From the NCBI RefSeq assembly GCF_900105595.1, contig NZ_LT629784.1, forward strand, positions 3,348,001 through 3,412,000: a stretch of 64,000 nt of DNA. The letters are read 5' to 3'. The position numbers and the translations under genes were made by a program. Within the stretch, counting starts at the first letter, position 1; every line of letters begins with the position of its first letter. The DNA is from Stappia sp. ES.058. Its GTDB lineage: Bacteria > Pseudomonadota > Alphaproteobacteria > Rhizobiales > Stappiaceae. Positions 48,470-57,442 of the stretch are shown here, piece by piece. The notes below the pieces were generated by a model. The model was not told where the DNA came from, made no database searches, and saw only the letters and a program-made list of their open reading frames with translations.

Positions 48470-49612
48470 TCAGCGGTCGGAAAGACGGTAGTCGTCGACC
48501 CGCCCGTTTGCCGGCGGCAACACTGCCCCTTGGACAATCAGCCGGTACTGCGGCGTGTCCACCACCGGCGCGTTGCGCGCGTCTTCCGCGCCGGCCAGTT
48601 CCGTTTCCGGCGACCCGATCCGCCCGGTCAACACCACGAAGTTCGGGTCGTCCTCGACACCCTCGAACGCGAATGCCCCCGACGATCCGAGCACCCGCGC
48701 AATGGCCTTCTCGGCAAAAAAGGCAAGTTTGCTCTTGCCAGGCCATGTAAAGCCCACGCCCGCATTGTCCCGCAGTCGACGGCGACGGCCCTCCACATCG
48801 GGGCCATAGGAGGTATATCCCCCCTCCTCATCGAGAAACACGTCCCAGACATCGACATAAATGGCATTTGCCGCCTCGACGCGATCCTTGATCAAGGTGG
48901 TGACATAGCTGAAGTCGGATCGTCGCGCGCGCCCCTTCGGGGGCGGCAGGCCCACCCAGAGAAGCGGCGTGCGCTGTCGACGGGCGGCGGACAAGAGCGC
49001 ATCGACACGTCGCCCGTAGGCCCCGGCCCATGCCTCGCTCCGGAACTCCATTTCCGCACCCGATGGCAGGACGAAGTCGCGCATGTCGTTTGAGCCGATC
49101 AGCACGACGATCGCCCCGACCCGGCGACCCTGCACGACGCCCTGCATGCGGTCGGCGATCTCGCTGCCCATTTCCGTCGTCAGTCCTTCATCGGCGAACA
49201 CAAGCGTGTCGACCCGCACCGAGGGGACCTCCGAATAGCTCGCCTCCAATCCTTCGCCCAGGTCTTTCGCCAGATCGCCGCCGACGACGAGCACGACGCG
49301 GGCATCCGCATCCTTCGGCACCTCGACGATCACGGGCTTCACCGGTTCCCGCCTCGGCTGGATCCGCTGTTTGGGACGTTGTTCCTTCATCCGCGTGCGC
49401 CGGTTGTTGTCGACCCCGAACAGGCGCAGAAGCGGCGACAGGGGGTGGAACCCGGTCCCGCGCGTGTCGCCCGGCTTGACGATCGGACCGTTGCTTTGGG
49501 CATGCACCGGCGCGACCCCGGTCGCGCCGAGCCCGGCAACGCAAAGCAGAAGCACCACGCGAAACAGTCCATGGCGTAGGCGTTGGCCGAAGTGGGATCG
49601 AAGGAACGTCAT
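48470..49612 (-). CDS. exported DUF459 SGNH-fold protein lacking Ser and His
   Basis: A 380-residue protein with a signal peptide (VVLLLCVAGLGATGVAPVHAQ), a basic Arg/Pro/Lys linker to about residue 95 and a DUF459 SGNH-hydrolase-like domain from 103. Block I, normally VVGDSLA with the nucleophile Ser, reads VVGGDLA (Gly111-Gly112-Asp113). Block III is kept (GSNDMR, Asn175). The catalytic-histidine block, usually GIHFT, reads GVGFTWPGK with Gly287 in place of His. Two of three essential residues are therefore lost. The open frame is intact, so the protein is likely made; related DUF459 proteins occur in envelope contexts. An acyltransfer or esterase role is unlikely. Confidence 0.8.
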   Translation of the reverse strand: MTFLRSHFGQRLRHGLFRVVLLLCVAGLGATGVAPVHAQSNGPIVKPGDTRGTGFHPLSPLLRLFGVDNNRRTRMKEQRPKQRIQPRREPVKPVIVEVPKDADARVVLVVGGDLAKDLGEGLEASYSEVPSVRVDTLVFADEGLTTEMGSEIADRMQGVVQGRRVGAIVVLIGSNDMRDFVLPSGAEMEFRSEAWAGAYGRRVDALLSAARRQRTPLLWVGLPPPKGRARRSDFSYVTTLIKDRVEAANAIYVDVWDVFLDEEGGYTSYGPDVEGRRRRLRDNAGVGFTWPGKSKLAFFAEKAIARVLGSSGAFAFEGVEDDPNFVVLTGRIGSPETELAGAEDARNAPVVDTPQYRLIVQGAVLPPANGRVDDYRLSDR

Positions 49613-49720
49613 GGAGCGACCCTAGCGAATTGCGCTGCCACAGTCCAAGGGCGCGCGCAAACTGGCGGGTAAATGCCGCCGGAGGTGGACGCCCGACTGC
49701 GCATCAGATCAGCCCGCATG

Positions 49721-50983
49721 TCACCGACCGGAACTGATGCGCTCCAGCAAGGCGACGGAGCCATATCCGTCCGGGATCAATCCGACCGAGCGCTGATAGG
49801 CGCGAATGCCGCGCCGCGTCGCCGGGCCGATCCGCCCGTCCGCGGCGCCGACATTGAACCCGCGCCGGTTCAAAAGGGTCTGCAAATCCTTCGCCTTTGA
49901 CCGCGACAACGGCAGGGCCCTGCGGTCCCAGTCCTGCGCGAACGGGCCGCCGCCACGCACGCGGTCAGCCAGATGACCGACGGCGAGCGCATAGGCGGTG
50001 GCGTTGTTGTAACGCTTGATCACATAGAAATTGCGCAGCATCAGGAAGGCAGGCCCGGATGCGCCCGCCGGCAGGATCAAGACCGCATCGTCGGCAGGCC
50101 GCGGAAAGTCGCGGCCGTTGGTTCGACGCACGCCAAGCCGGCTCCAGTCCGCGAGGTCTTTCTCCTCGTCAACGGTTCCATAGTCGAAGCCGCGCGGCAA
50201 AACGACCTCGTATCCCCAGGTATTGCCGGTGCGCCATCCGTGCCGCTTGAGATAATTGGCGGTGGACGCCAGCGCATCGGGGATGTTTGTCCAGATATCC
50301 CGCCGCCCGTCACCATCGTAATCCGATGAATACTGGCGCCAGCTGGAGGGCATGAACTGCGTGTGACCCATTGCGCCGGCCCAGGAGCCTTCCATGCGCT
50401 CGGGCTGGACGTGCCCGGCATCGAGGATTTTCAGGGCAGTGACCAGTTCCTTGTTCCAGAAGCTCCTGCGGCGTGGCGCGGCATAGGCAAGGGTTGCCAG
50501 CGCGCGCACCACATAATGCTCTCCCATGAAGGAGCCGTAGTTGGTTTCCATGCCCCAAATCGCCACGACCGCCTCCCGGTCAACACCGTAGCGGCGTTCG
50601 ATTGCGGCAAGCTCCGTGGCATAGGACGCGAGCATTTCCTGCCCCTTCTCGACACGGGTGTCCGAGACGGCCGTGTCGAGATAGTCCCAGATCGGCTTGA
50701 CGAACTCCGACTGCTTGTTCATCAGCCGGATCGTGTCGGGATCGGGCGTCACCCCCTGAAAGGCGCGCCGATAGGTGTCGCGGCGAACACCGGCGTCTCG
50801 TGCAACGGGCCAGAACCCGTTGACCCACCGGTTGAAGTCCGTGTCCGCGGCGGCCGGCGACAGCACACCGGCGCCAAACGTCACGGCGGCCGTCAGCATC
50901 GCCAGCGACAGCCGACCGGCCGGGCGGCAGGTGAACCCGCGAGATGCCGCAACGGCCTTCCGGAAAATGCGCAAGACAGTCAT
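49721..50983 (-). CDS. lytic murein transglycosylase, MltB-type with PG-binding domain
   Basis: A 420-residue periplasmic peptidoglycan lyase that cuts the MurNAc-GlcNAc bond with 1,6-anhydro formation. A signal peptide ends near residue 47 (SPAAADT). The catalytic domain has AIWGMETNYGSFMG with the catalytic Glu146, then GSWAGAMGHTQFMPSSW, DYDGDGRRDIW and FYVIKRYNNATAYALAVGHL, all diagnostic of the MltB family. A C-terminal peptidoglycan-binding domain (LQTLLNRRGFNVGAADGRIG, PATRRGIRAYQ) is present, as in the rhizobial subgroup. AGGAG lies before the ATG. It is in a minus-strand series with the SGNH-fold gene (108 bases downstream), suggesting shared envelope work. Confidence 0.94.
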   Translation of the reverse strand: MTVLRIFRKAVAASRGFTCRPAGRLSLAMLTAAVTFGAGVLSPAAADTDFNRWVNGFWPVARDAGVRRDTYRRAFQGVTPDPDTIRLMNKQSEFVKPIWDYLDTAVSDTRVEKGQEMLASYATELAAIERRYGVDREAVVAIWGMETNYGSFMGEHYVVRALATLAYAAPRRRSFWNKELVTALKILDAGHVQPERMEGSWAGAMGHTQFMPSSWRQYSSDYDGDGRRDIWTNIPDALASTANYLKRHGWRTGNTWGYEVVLPRGFDYGTVDEEKDLADWSRLGVRRTNGRDFPRPADDAVLILPAGASGPAFLMLRNFYVIKRYNNATAYALAVGHLADRVRGGGPFAQDWDRRALPLSRSKAKDLQTLLNRRGFNVGAADGRIGPATRRGIRAYQRSVGLIPDGYGSVALLERISSGR

Positions 50984-51079
50984 CCAAACTCCTGGTGTGG
51001 TTTCAGACCTTCGCCAAATGTCCCTGGTGGCAAAGGGTCACGCGCGCCCCCCGGCGCCCGCATTGTGAATAAGTGGCGC

Positions 51080-52576
51080 TCAATGGCGAAACCGCAATCC
51101 GCCCTCGATCGCATTTTCGCTGTAGCCCGCGCCCGGCGTCGTCGAACTGAACCGCCGGAAAGTGTAGCGCCCCTGCACGGCGACACTCGATGTCAGCGCC
51201 CAGGTCAGCGCCGCAGTGGCGCTGGCCTCGTCCTCGATCAGGCGGATCCCGGCATAGTCGCGCCGCGACAGTCCGACGCCGATTTCACCCGACAGGGCAT
51301 CTGTGAACCCGTGGGCAATCCGCAAATCACCCGAGTAGAGCAGCGACCCGGGAGTTCCCGAGAGCGTCGAAGGCGCAAGATCGGTCGCAAGCGTTGCCGT
51401 GACCGTTGTGAGCCGCGACGGCGACCAGATCAGCGATCCGTCCACGGTCAAACCCTCGAGCCGCTCCAGACGGGCGTCATCGAGCGTTTCGCTGCGCCAG
51501 CCGGCGCTGATATCGCCGCTGATCTTGCCGCCGGCGTCGAAGGCGATGCCGGCGCGCAGGGCATATCCCTTGGAATCGCGGTCGGCACACAGGGAAGGGT
51601 CCGTGCAACGCTCGAAATAACGACGCGTGAGAAGACTGGCTTCGGCAAACGGCTGAAGGCTCGCGCCGGTGTTGCCGTCGAGCCGCAACGTCGCGGAAAA
51701 CAGCGCATTGTCGCGTTCCCGGTTGGCGGCCGTCGTGTTGCCGCCGGTGTAAACGGTGGAATCCACCTCGCCGCGCAGCTCCGCGCCGACAAGCCCGACC
51801 GAACGGCGCAGGGCAAGCCCGCCGCCCAGTTCGTGAATGTCGCGCCCGCCGCCGGTGGCCTCGGCGCTGCCGCTGTCTTCGAGCGACAATCCGTACCGCG
51901 CGGAAACCTCCACCTCGGTGCGGTCGCTGACATCGAGACGCAACAGCGCGTCGAGCGTGGCGCTCGGATCCGCGTCGACCGTGCTGTCGGGATATCCGGT
52001 GAAACTGCCGCGAAAATTCACACCCAGACTGTGCCGCGACCAGTCCGACTGTGCCCGCAGCGTCGGCGCGATGCGATACAGCAGACCGGAGGAGCCGGAC
52101 GTGTCGCCGGAGCGGTTGTCGGTCCAGCCGAGCCCGGTAAAGAGCTCGGGATACAGCAGAAAGGACCCGACCCGGATCCCCTGTGGCGCGTCGCGCTGCG
52201 TGTCACCGTCATAGATGTCGTTGACCAGCGTGCCTCCGCCTCCCGTCGCCGCTCGCCTCGCCACGGCGCGCAGCCGCTCGGCGAACGGCTGGACGGGGCG
52301 AACACGGCCCGCCTCGGAGAGCGGCTCGGTTTCCTCGCCGGCATCGGTGTCGCGCGCCGGATCGGAAGCGGCAGCGTCTTCCGCGTTGCCGTCGTCTTCC
52401 GTGTCGCCATCATCGTCCCCGGTCGCGTCGGCACCCAGGTCGTCCTGGGCAAAGACACTGCCCTGCGGCGCGGCTCCGCCCAGACTTCCGCGCATAGACG
52501 CGTCCTGCGCCCGCACCGTGTGGACGGAAGCGGCGAGGACGGCTGCAAAGAGAATGTGCGCGACAAACCGGTTCAT
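51080..52576 (-). CDS. outer-membrane beta-barrel protein (BBP2_2 type)
   Basis: A 498-residue exported protein. A signal peptide (FVAHILFAAVLAASVHTVRAQ) is followed by a very acidic, Asp/Glu/Ala-rich stretch (about residues 45-85) and then by alternating amphipathic beta strands to the C-terminus, each ending in aromatic residues (GSFLLYPELFTGLGWTDN, AVQGRYTFRRFSSTTPG, ENAIEGGLRFRH). The VGSFLLYPELFTGLGWTDN entry is typical of the BBP2_2 outer-membrane family in rhizobia. Role unknown; relatives sit near polysaccharide or envelope genes. ATG at 52588 is an alternative start. It is divergent from kpsF, which supplies an LPS-core precursor. Confidence 0.85.
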   Translation of the reverse strand: MNRFVAHILFAAVLAASVHTVRAQDASMRGSLGGAAPQGSVFAQDDLGADATGDDDGDTEDDGNAEDAAASDPARDTDAGEETEPLSEAGRVRPVQPFAERLRAVARRAATGGGGTLVNDIYDGDTQRDAPQGIRVGSFLLYPELFTGLGWTDNRSGDTSGSSGLLYRIAPTLRAQSDWSRHSLGVNFRGSFTGYPDSTVDADPSATLDALLRLDVSDRTEVEVSARYGLSLEDSGSAEATGGGRDIHELGGGLALRRSVGLVGAELRGEVDSTVYTGGNTTAANRERDNALFSATLRLDGNTGASLQPFAEASLLTRRYFERCTDPSLCADRDSKGYALRAGIAFDAGGKISGDISAGWRSETLDDARLERLEGLTVDGSLIWSPSRLTTVTATLATDLAPSTLSGTPGSLLYSGDLRIAHGFTDALSGEIGVGLSRRDYAGIRLIEDEASATAALTWALTSSVAVQGRYTFRRFSSTTPGAGYSENAIEGGLRFRH

Positions 52577-52750
52577 AAACGGGACCATTCGGGAACGTCG
52601 GGCAGCAACGGCCCACTTTGGCCATGATCATGATCTGTTAAGGTTAACCAAGCGTTGCCAATCCGCTTCGACACGGTCCGATTGCCAGCGCTTGCCGGAC
52701 GGCCTTGCGACCGGTAAGACCGACAACAAAAGATCACTGGACATGAGACA

Positions 52751-53758
52751 ATGACGGCAGCCACGCTTCAGTCACCTTCGCGCTCACACGACCCGGGCTC
52801 GGCCCTTTCTTCGTCCTTGCGCACGATCGACACGGAACTGGCCGGTCTTGGCATTTTGCGAAAAGCCCTGGCCAACGGATTGGCAGACCCTTTCGCACGC
52901 GCGGTTGAGAGCATCGTCAGCGCAAGCGGCCGCGTCATTGTCACGGGCGTCGGCAAGAGCGGTCATGTGGGCGCCAAGATCGCGGCAACCTTCGCCTCGA
53001 CCGGCACCCCGGCGTCCTTCGTGCATGCCACCGAGGCAAGCCACGGAGATCTCGGCATGATCACGGACCATGATGTGGTGCTGGCGATCTCCTGGTCGGG
53101 CGAGACCCAGGAGCTGGCTGCCACGATCGCCTACACGCGCCGCTTCAAGGTTCCCCTGGTTGCGATGACCTCACGGATCGACAGCGCGCTCGGCTCCGCC
53201 GCCGACATCGTGCTGTCTCTGCCCAAGGTGGAGGAAGCCTGCCCGCACGGGCTGGCGCCGACGACCTCCACACTGTTGCAAATGGCGACGGGCGACGCCC
53301 TTGCCATCGCCCTGCTCGAAGCGCGCGGCTTCACCGCCCAGGACTTCAAGATCTACCATCCGGGGGGACGTCTCGGCGCAACGCTGCTGCATGCACGCGA
53401 CATCATGCATTCCGGCGACAAGCTTCCGCTTGCCGATGCACACACCTCCATGCGCGATGCGATTGTTCTGATCACGCAAAAGGGCTTCGGCATTCTCGGG
53501 ATTGTCGATGCGGACGGCAGGCTGATCGGCATCATCACCGACGGCGATCTGCGTCGCCACCTGAGCAGCGATTTTCTCGAGAAAACCACCGCCGACGTCA
53601 TGACCCGCGATCCCAAGACGATCGGCACCGACCTTCTGGTCGCATCCGCGATGGAGTTCATCAACCGGACGTCCATCACCGTCGTGTTCGTCGTCGAAAA
53701 CGACATGCCGGTCGGCATCATTCACCTGCATGATCTCTTGCGGCATGGCGTTGCCTGA
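52751..53758 (+). CDS. kpsF: D-arabinose 5-phosphate isomerase (KpsF/GutQ/KdsD family)
   Basis: A 335-residue enzyme interconverting ribulose 5-phosphate and arabinose 5-phosphate, the first step to Kdo for lipopolysaccharide. The SIS domain (about 45-195) has VTGVGKSGHVGAKIAATFAS, EASHGDLGMI, ISWSGETQELA and the family mark PTTSTLLQMATGDALAIAL. Two CBS domains follow (about 215-330), with the linking HPGGRLGATLL element and EKTTADVMTRDPKTI. Full length. KpsF, GutQ and KdsD cannot be told apart by sequence alone. No strong ribosome site precedes the ATG. Confidence 0.93.
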   Translation: MTAATLQSPSRSHDPGSALSSSLRTIDTELAGLGILRKALANGLADPFARAVESIVSASGRVIVTGVGKSGHVGAKIAATFASTGTPASFVHATEASHGDLGMITDHDVVLAISWSGETQELAATIAYTRRFKVPLVAMTSRIDSALGSAADIVLSLPKVEEACPHGLAPTTSTLLQMATGDALAIALLEARGFTAQDFKIYHPGGRLGATLLHARDIMHSGDKLPLADAHTSMRDAIVLITQKGFGILGIVDADGRLIGIITDGDLRRHLSSDFLEKTTADVMTRDPKTIGTDLLVASAMEFINRTSITVVFVVENDMPVGIIHLHDLLRHGVA

Positions 53759-53923
53759 CGCTGCCGCTCTTGGTTGAGTATCTTAAAACTCTGTTTACCT
53801 TGATCTTTTTTTCGGCATTCTCATCGTTTGCTTTCTGTGCGCTTAGGGATTGATTAGCCCTACCGCCCCTATGATCACCACTGCTTCCAGTCGGTCGGAT
53901 CGGTTCCGGAGCGTGGTAGGATC

Positions 53924-54691
53924 ATGGATCTAAGTTCAATCATCGGCATTATCGCCGCCTTCGCCGTCGTGGTCGTCGCCATCCTGATTGGCGGCAACAT
54001 CACCCAGTTCGTCGACGTGCCGTCGATGCTGATCGTGATAGGCGGCGGCTTTGCGGCGACGCTGGTGCGTTTTCCGCTCTCAGGCATCAGCAGCGCCTTC
54101 GTCGTCGGCAGCAAGGCTGCCTTCACACACAAGAAGGTCAACCCGCGCGACCTGATCGAGGAAATCACAAAGCTTGCCGACACCGTGCGCAAGTCCGGCC
54201 CGCTCGGCCTGGAGAATGTCGAGGTCAGCGATCCGGCACTTGCAAAGGGCGTGCAATATATCGCCGACGGCTACGAATCGGATTTCATCAAGGACAGCAT
54301 GGAGCGCGAACGCGATCTCTATCTGGACCGGCTCCAGGCAGGAAAGAAGGTGTTCAAGGCACTGGGCGATTCGGCCCCGGCCTTCGGCATGATCGGCACG
54401 CTGGTTGGCCTGGTGCAGATGCTGGCGACGATGGATGACCCCTCCACGATCGGACCGTCGATGGCGATCGCGCTTCTCACCACCCTTTATGGCGCGCTGA
54501 TCTCCAACGTCATCTGCCTGCCGATCGTCGACAAGCTGGATTCCAAGTTCGACGTGGAAGAGGTCAACCAGACACTGGTGATCGATGGCGTCATGCAGAT
54601 CCGAGAGAACAAGAGCCCGGCCCTGATTCGCGACATGCTGATCGCCTATCTGCCCGAAAAGCAGCGCGCCGACCTGGTCGAGGCGGCCTAG
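53924..54691 (+). CDS. motor stator protein MotA/PomA-type
   Basis: A 255-residue four-helix stator component. The N-terminus has two helices (IIGIIAAFAVVVVAILIGGN and PSMLIVIGGGFAATLVRFPL); the cytoplasmic loop contains LADTVRKSGPLGLE and YIADGYE; the second pair of helices contains GDSAPAFGMIGTLVGLVQML and GPSMAIALLTTLYGALISN. The length and the FGMIGTLVGLVQML sequence match the PomA group more than the ~290-residue MotA of rhizobial flagellar clusters. GGTAGGATC precedes the ATG. A small inverted-repeat element begins exactly at the stop codon (TAG), separating it from the partner gene. No other flagellar gene is in the window. Confidence 0.9.
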   Translation: MDLSSIIGIIAAFAVVVVAILIGGNITQFVDVPSMLIVIGGGFAATLVRFPLSGISSAFVVGSKAAFTHKKVNPRDLIEEITKLADTVRKSGPLGLENVEVSDPALAKGVQYIADGYESDFIKDSMERERDLYLDRLQAGKKVFKALGDSAPAFGMIGTLVGLVQMLATMDDPSTIGPSMAIALLTTLYGALISNVICLPIVDKLDSKFDVEEVNQTLVIDGVMQIRENKSPALIRDMLIAYLPEKQRADLVEAA

Positions 54692-54879
54692 GGTGTGGAC
54701 CCATAAATGAGGCTGACATGGCATGGAAAATGGCGATGAATTGCGAAGAAGGGCGTGCAGAGCGGGCCGGGTGCCCGGTCAAGCGCGCTGACGATGCAAA
54801 GCGAAGCCATTTCCATGTCCTTAGGATTTGACCGGATTGCGCCTCAAACCATGGCAAATCCCATTTATGGGTCCACACC
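54692..54879. mobile_element. MITE-like element between motA and motB
   Basis: A 188-base segment without a gene, bounded by perfect inverted repeats. The left end, starting GGTGTGGACCCATAAATG (54692-54709), is the exact reverse complement of the right end (54862-54879). It is flanked on both sides by CTAG (54688-54691 and 54880-54883), which fits a 4-bp target duplication, or a 2-bp TA duplication if the repeat is read as GGGTGTGG. Subterminal sequences also mirror each other (GACATGG...AAAATGGC against GCCATTTCCATGTC), and a CCGGGTGCCCGG hairpin lies in the middle. These are the features of a non-autonomous transposon mobilised by an IS5- or IS630-type transposase (inference). Insertion left the motA stop TAG intact. 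Confidence 0.82.
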
Positions 54880-54933
54880 CTAGGGCCGCAGCGCAGACGC
54901 TGACGCGGCAGACGCGAAACTGGAGAAAAAACG

Positions 54934-55788
54934 ATGGCCCGGAAGAAACAGGCAGGCGGCGGCGGCGCTCCGGAATGGCTGGTGACCTTCGCCGACCTGA
55001 TGTCCCTGCTCGTTTGCTTCTTCGTGCTCATCATTTCCTTTTCGATCCAGGACAAGCAAAAGCTTCAGGTCGTCGCCGGCTCCATGCGCGAGGCCTTCGG
55101 CATCAAGGAAACCTCCCGCCGCACCGGGATCATCGAGGTCGAGGGCATTCCGATCCGCGACTACATGAAGGACATCACGCAAGTTGCGGACGAGCTGGAT
55201 TCCGACTTTTCCCAGGAACGCCACGAAAAGCGCCGCAAGCAGGGGCCGGAAGCCAACACCCACGACGTGCGCGAAGCGGAGATAGAGCGCCCGCGCCAGT
55301 TTGCCACCGCGGCCGCATCCCTGCGCCAGGCCTGGCAGGAGATGCCCGACATCACGGAGATCTCCTCCAACATCATCCTCGAGGAAACCGAGGAAGGGCT
55401 GAACATCACGCTGGTGGACCAGGACGGACGCTCGATGTTTCCGGAAGGCTCGAAATATCCGTATGAAATCACCCGCCGACTTCTGTCGGCGATGGCGCCT
55501 GTGATCGCGCGCATGCCCAACCGGATCGAGATCACCGGTCACACCACGTCCGGCGGCGCCGCCATCAATCCAGGCTACACGGCCTGGGAGCTGTCCGCCG
55601 ACCGGGCCAATGCCGCCCGCCAGGTCCTGTCGGAATACGGCATTCCGTCAGATCGCTTCTACAGCGTCGTGGGAAAGGCCGATACCGAACCGCTGTTTCC
55701 CAACGATCCCTATCTGGCGGCCAACAGGCGCATCGGCATTCTTTTGATGAGCGAAGAACCGCCGATCCCGCTCGGACACAATCCCTAA
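54934..55788 (+). CDS. motor stator protein MotB/PomB-type with OmpA domain
   Basis: A 284-residue partner of the MotA-like protein. A short cytoplasmic leader precedes one transmembrane helix starting VTFADLMSLLVCFFVLIISF, with the ion-carrying Asp21. The form FADLMSLLxCFFVL and the following KLQVVAGSMREAFG are characteristic of PomB, the sodium-type partner, rather than of proton-type MotB. The C-terminal OmpA-like peptidoglycan-binding domain runs from about 155 to 275 (NRIEITGHTTSGG, WELSADRANAARQVLSEYGI, RRIGILLMSEEP). The start at 54934 has TGGAG upstream. It was probably 50 bases from motA before the element inserted. Confidence 0.9.
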   Translation: MARKKQAGGGGAPEWLVTFADLMSLLVCFFVLIISFSIQDKQKLQVVAGSMREAFGIKETSRRTGIIEVEGIPIRDYMKDITQVADELDSDFSQERHEKRRKQGPEANTHDVREAEIERPRQFATAAASLRQAWQEMPDITEISSNIILEETEEGLNITLVDQDGRSMFPEGSKYPYEITRRLLSAMAPVIARMPNRIEITGHTTSGGAAINPGYTAWELSADRANAARQVLSEYGIPSDRFYSVVGKADTEPLFPNDPYLAANRRIGILLMSEEPPIPLGHNP

Positions 55789-55805
55789 AGGACGACCCGG
55801 CCCGT

Positions 55806-56276
55806 TCAGGACGGGTCCTTCGGTGACACGGCAACCACGACAAGAAGCGGCCCGTCGAGGCCTTCCACGCGGATCCGCGTGCCCGCAGGCATGTCGGCCC
55901 CGGTCACGCGCCAGATCGTATCGTCGATCCGGACCCGGCCGTCTCCTTGCGAAATCGGCTGCTCCAGAACGAACTCCCGGCCCACCAGACGGCTGCCGCG
56001 ACGGTTGAGGCCCGGATCGCCTTCCGCGTCCCCGCTCCTGCGCATGAAGGCCCGGCCGACCAGAAGACTGGCGAGCGACAGGACGCCGAACAGGACGAGC
56101 TCGACCTGCCAGGAGATGTCGACGAATAGCGCCAGCGTTCCGACGATCAGCGCGGACAGACCGAACCAGAGAAAGAAGGTTCCCGGCGCCACGACTTCCA
56201 GGCCAAGCAGCAGCAGCCCGCCGATCCACCAGGACCAGGGCCCGAGCTCGAAGATGATCCGCTCGATGATGCTCAT
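55806..56276 (-). CDS. NfeD family membrane protein
   Basis: A 156-residue protein with three or four helices ([58 protein letters not shown]) and a C-terminal soluble OB-fold domain (about 85-150) containing [20 protein letters not shown] and [11 protein letters not shown]. This is the short NfeD form without the protease domain. NfeD proteins work with SPFH proteins in membrane microdomains; the SPFH partner is the upstream gene, whose stop overlaps this start (ATGA), so they are translationally coupled. Confidence 0.92.
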   Translation of the reverse strand: MSIIERIIFELGPWSWWIGGLLLLGLEVVAPGTFFLWFGLSALIVGTLALFVDISWQVELVLFGVLSLASLLVGRAFMRRSGDAEGDPGLNRRGSRLVGREFVLEQPISQGDGRVRIDDTIWRVTGADMPAGTRIRVEGLDGPLLVVVAVSPKDPS

Positions 56277-57274
56277 GTGCCGCTCTCGTCGGGCCGCGTG
56301 CCGGCGCTGGGCACACGCCCTGCGCCTCCGCGCGGGCGAGCACGGTTTTCATCGCCGAAAGCCTCCTTTGCGATCTCCGCGACACCGGCGAGCGACCCTA
56401 GGATCGACGTCGTTTCGGTCGGAAGGATCAAGAGCTTCTGGTTCGGCGAATTCGCGAACTTGCCAAGCGCCTCGACATACTTGTTGGCGACGAAATAGTT
56501 GATCGCCTGCAGGTCGCCGGCGGCGATCGCCTCGCTGACCATGCGGGTTGCCTGGGCCTCCGCCTCTGCCGAACGTTCGCGTGCCTCCGCATCGCGGAAC
56601 GCGGCCTCGCGGCGGCCTTCGGCTTCCAGGATCAGCGACTGCTTTTCCCCTTCCGCCTGCAGGATTTCCGACTGCCGCTTGCCTTCGGCTTCCAGAATGG
56701 AGGCGCGCTTTTCGCGCTCCGCCTTCATCTGCCGGCCCATCGCTTCGACCAGGTCGCGCGGCGGATTGATGTCCTTGATCTCGATGCGGGTCATCTTGAT
56801 GCCCCAGGGCGCGGCCGCAGCATCGACGACCCTCAGCAGCCGGCTGTTGATCTCGTCGCGATTGGACAGGAGTTCATCGAGATCCATCGACCCCATGACC
56901 GAGCGGGTGTTGGTCATCGTCAGGTTCAGGATCGCGTTTTCCAGGCCCGACACCTCATAGGCGGCACGTGCCGCGTCCAGTACCTGGTAGAATGTCACCC
57001 CGTCGGAGGTCACGGTCGCATTGTCGCGCGTGATCACCTCCTGCGAGGGAACGTCGAGCACCTGCTCCATCATGTTGATCTTGTGACCGATGCGATCGAC
57101 GAAGGGCACAATGAAATTTAGGCCCGGCGTCAGTGTCTTACGATACCGCCCGAACCGCTCCACCGTGAAATTGAAGCCCTGCGGCACCGTCTTGACGCCG
57201 GCAATGACCACCAAGACGGCAAGCACGAACAAGACCACGACGAGAATGTCGAAGCCGGCGATACCATCGATCAT
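56273..57274 (-). CDS. SPFH/Band 7 membrane protein (stomatin/QmcA-like)
   Basis: A 333-residue protein with an N-terminal membrane anchor ([20 protein letters not shown]) and an SPFH domain from about 28 to 190 ([73 protein letters not shown]). A long Glu/Arg/Ala coiled region follows (about 190-260, with repeats such as [20 protein letters not shown]) and a C-terminal stretch with [19 protein letters not shown]. Members oligomerise into cages and organise membrane protease complexes. The start at 57274 has GGAAGGAC upstream. Operon with nfeD. Confidence 0.93.
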   Translation of the reverse strand: MIDGIAGFDILVVVLFVLAVLVVIAGVKTVPQGFNFTVERFGRYRKTLTPGLNFIVPFVDRIGHKINMMEQVLDVPSQEVITRDNATVTSDGVTFYQVLDAARAAYEVSGLENAILNLTMTNTRSVMGSMDLDELLSNRDEINSRLLRVVDAAAAPWGIKMTRIEIKDINPPRDLVEAMGRQMKAEREKRASILEAEGKRQSEILQAEGEKQSLILEAEGRREAAFRDAEARERSAEAEAQATRMVSEAIAAGDLQAINYFVANKYVEALGKFANSPNQKLLILPTETTSILGSLAGVAEIAKEAFGDENRARPRGGAGRVPSAGTRPDESGT

Positions 57275-57442
57275 GAAACTGTCCTTCCCGGCAGGAGCAG
57301 CCGACACGGAAGAGACCGCACGGCCGACCGGCGGCAGGGCTGCCGCGCGGTTACCCGCTCAGATGTACCCACTCCGCGCCAATGTGCAAGTTCGGGAAGA
57401 CGCCGGGAACTGTCGTCCACCGTCGTTTGACGGCATGACCGG

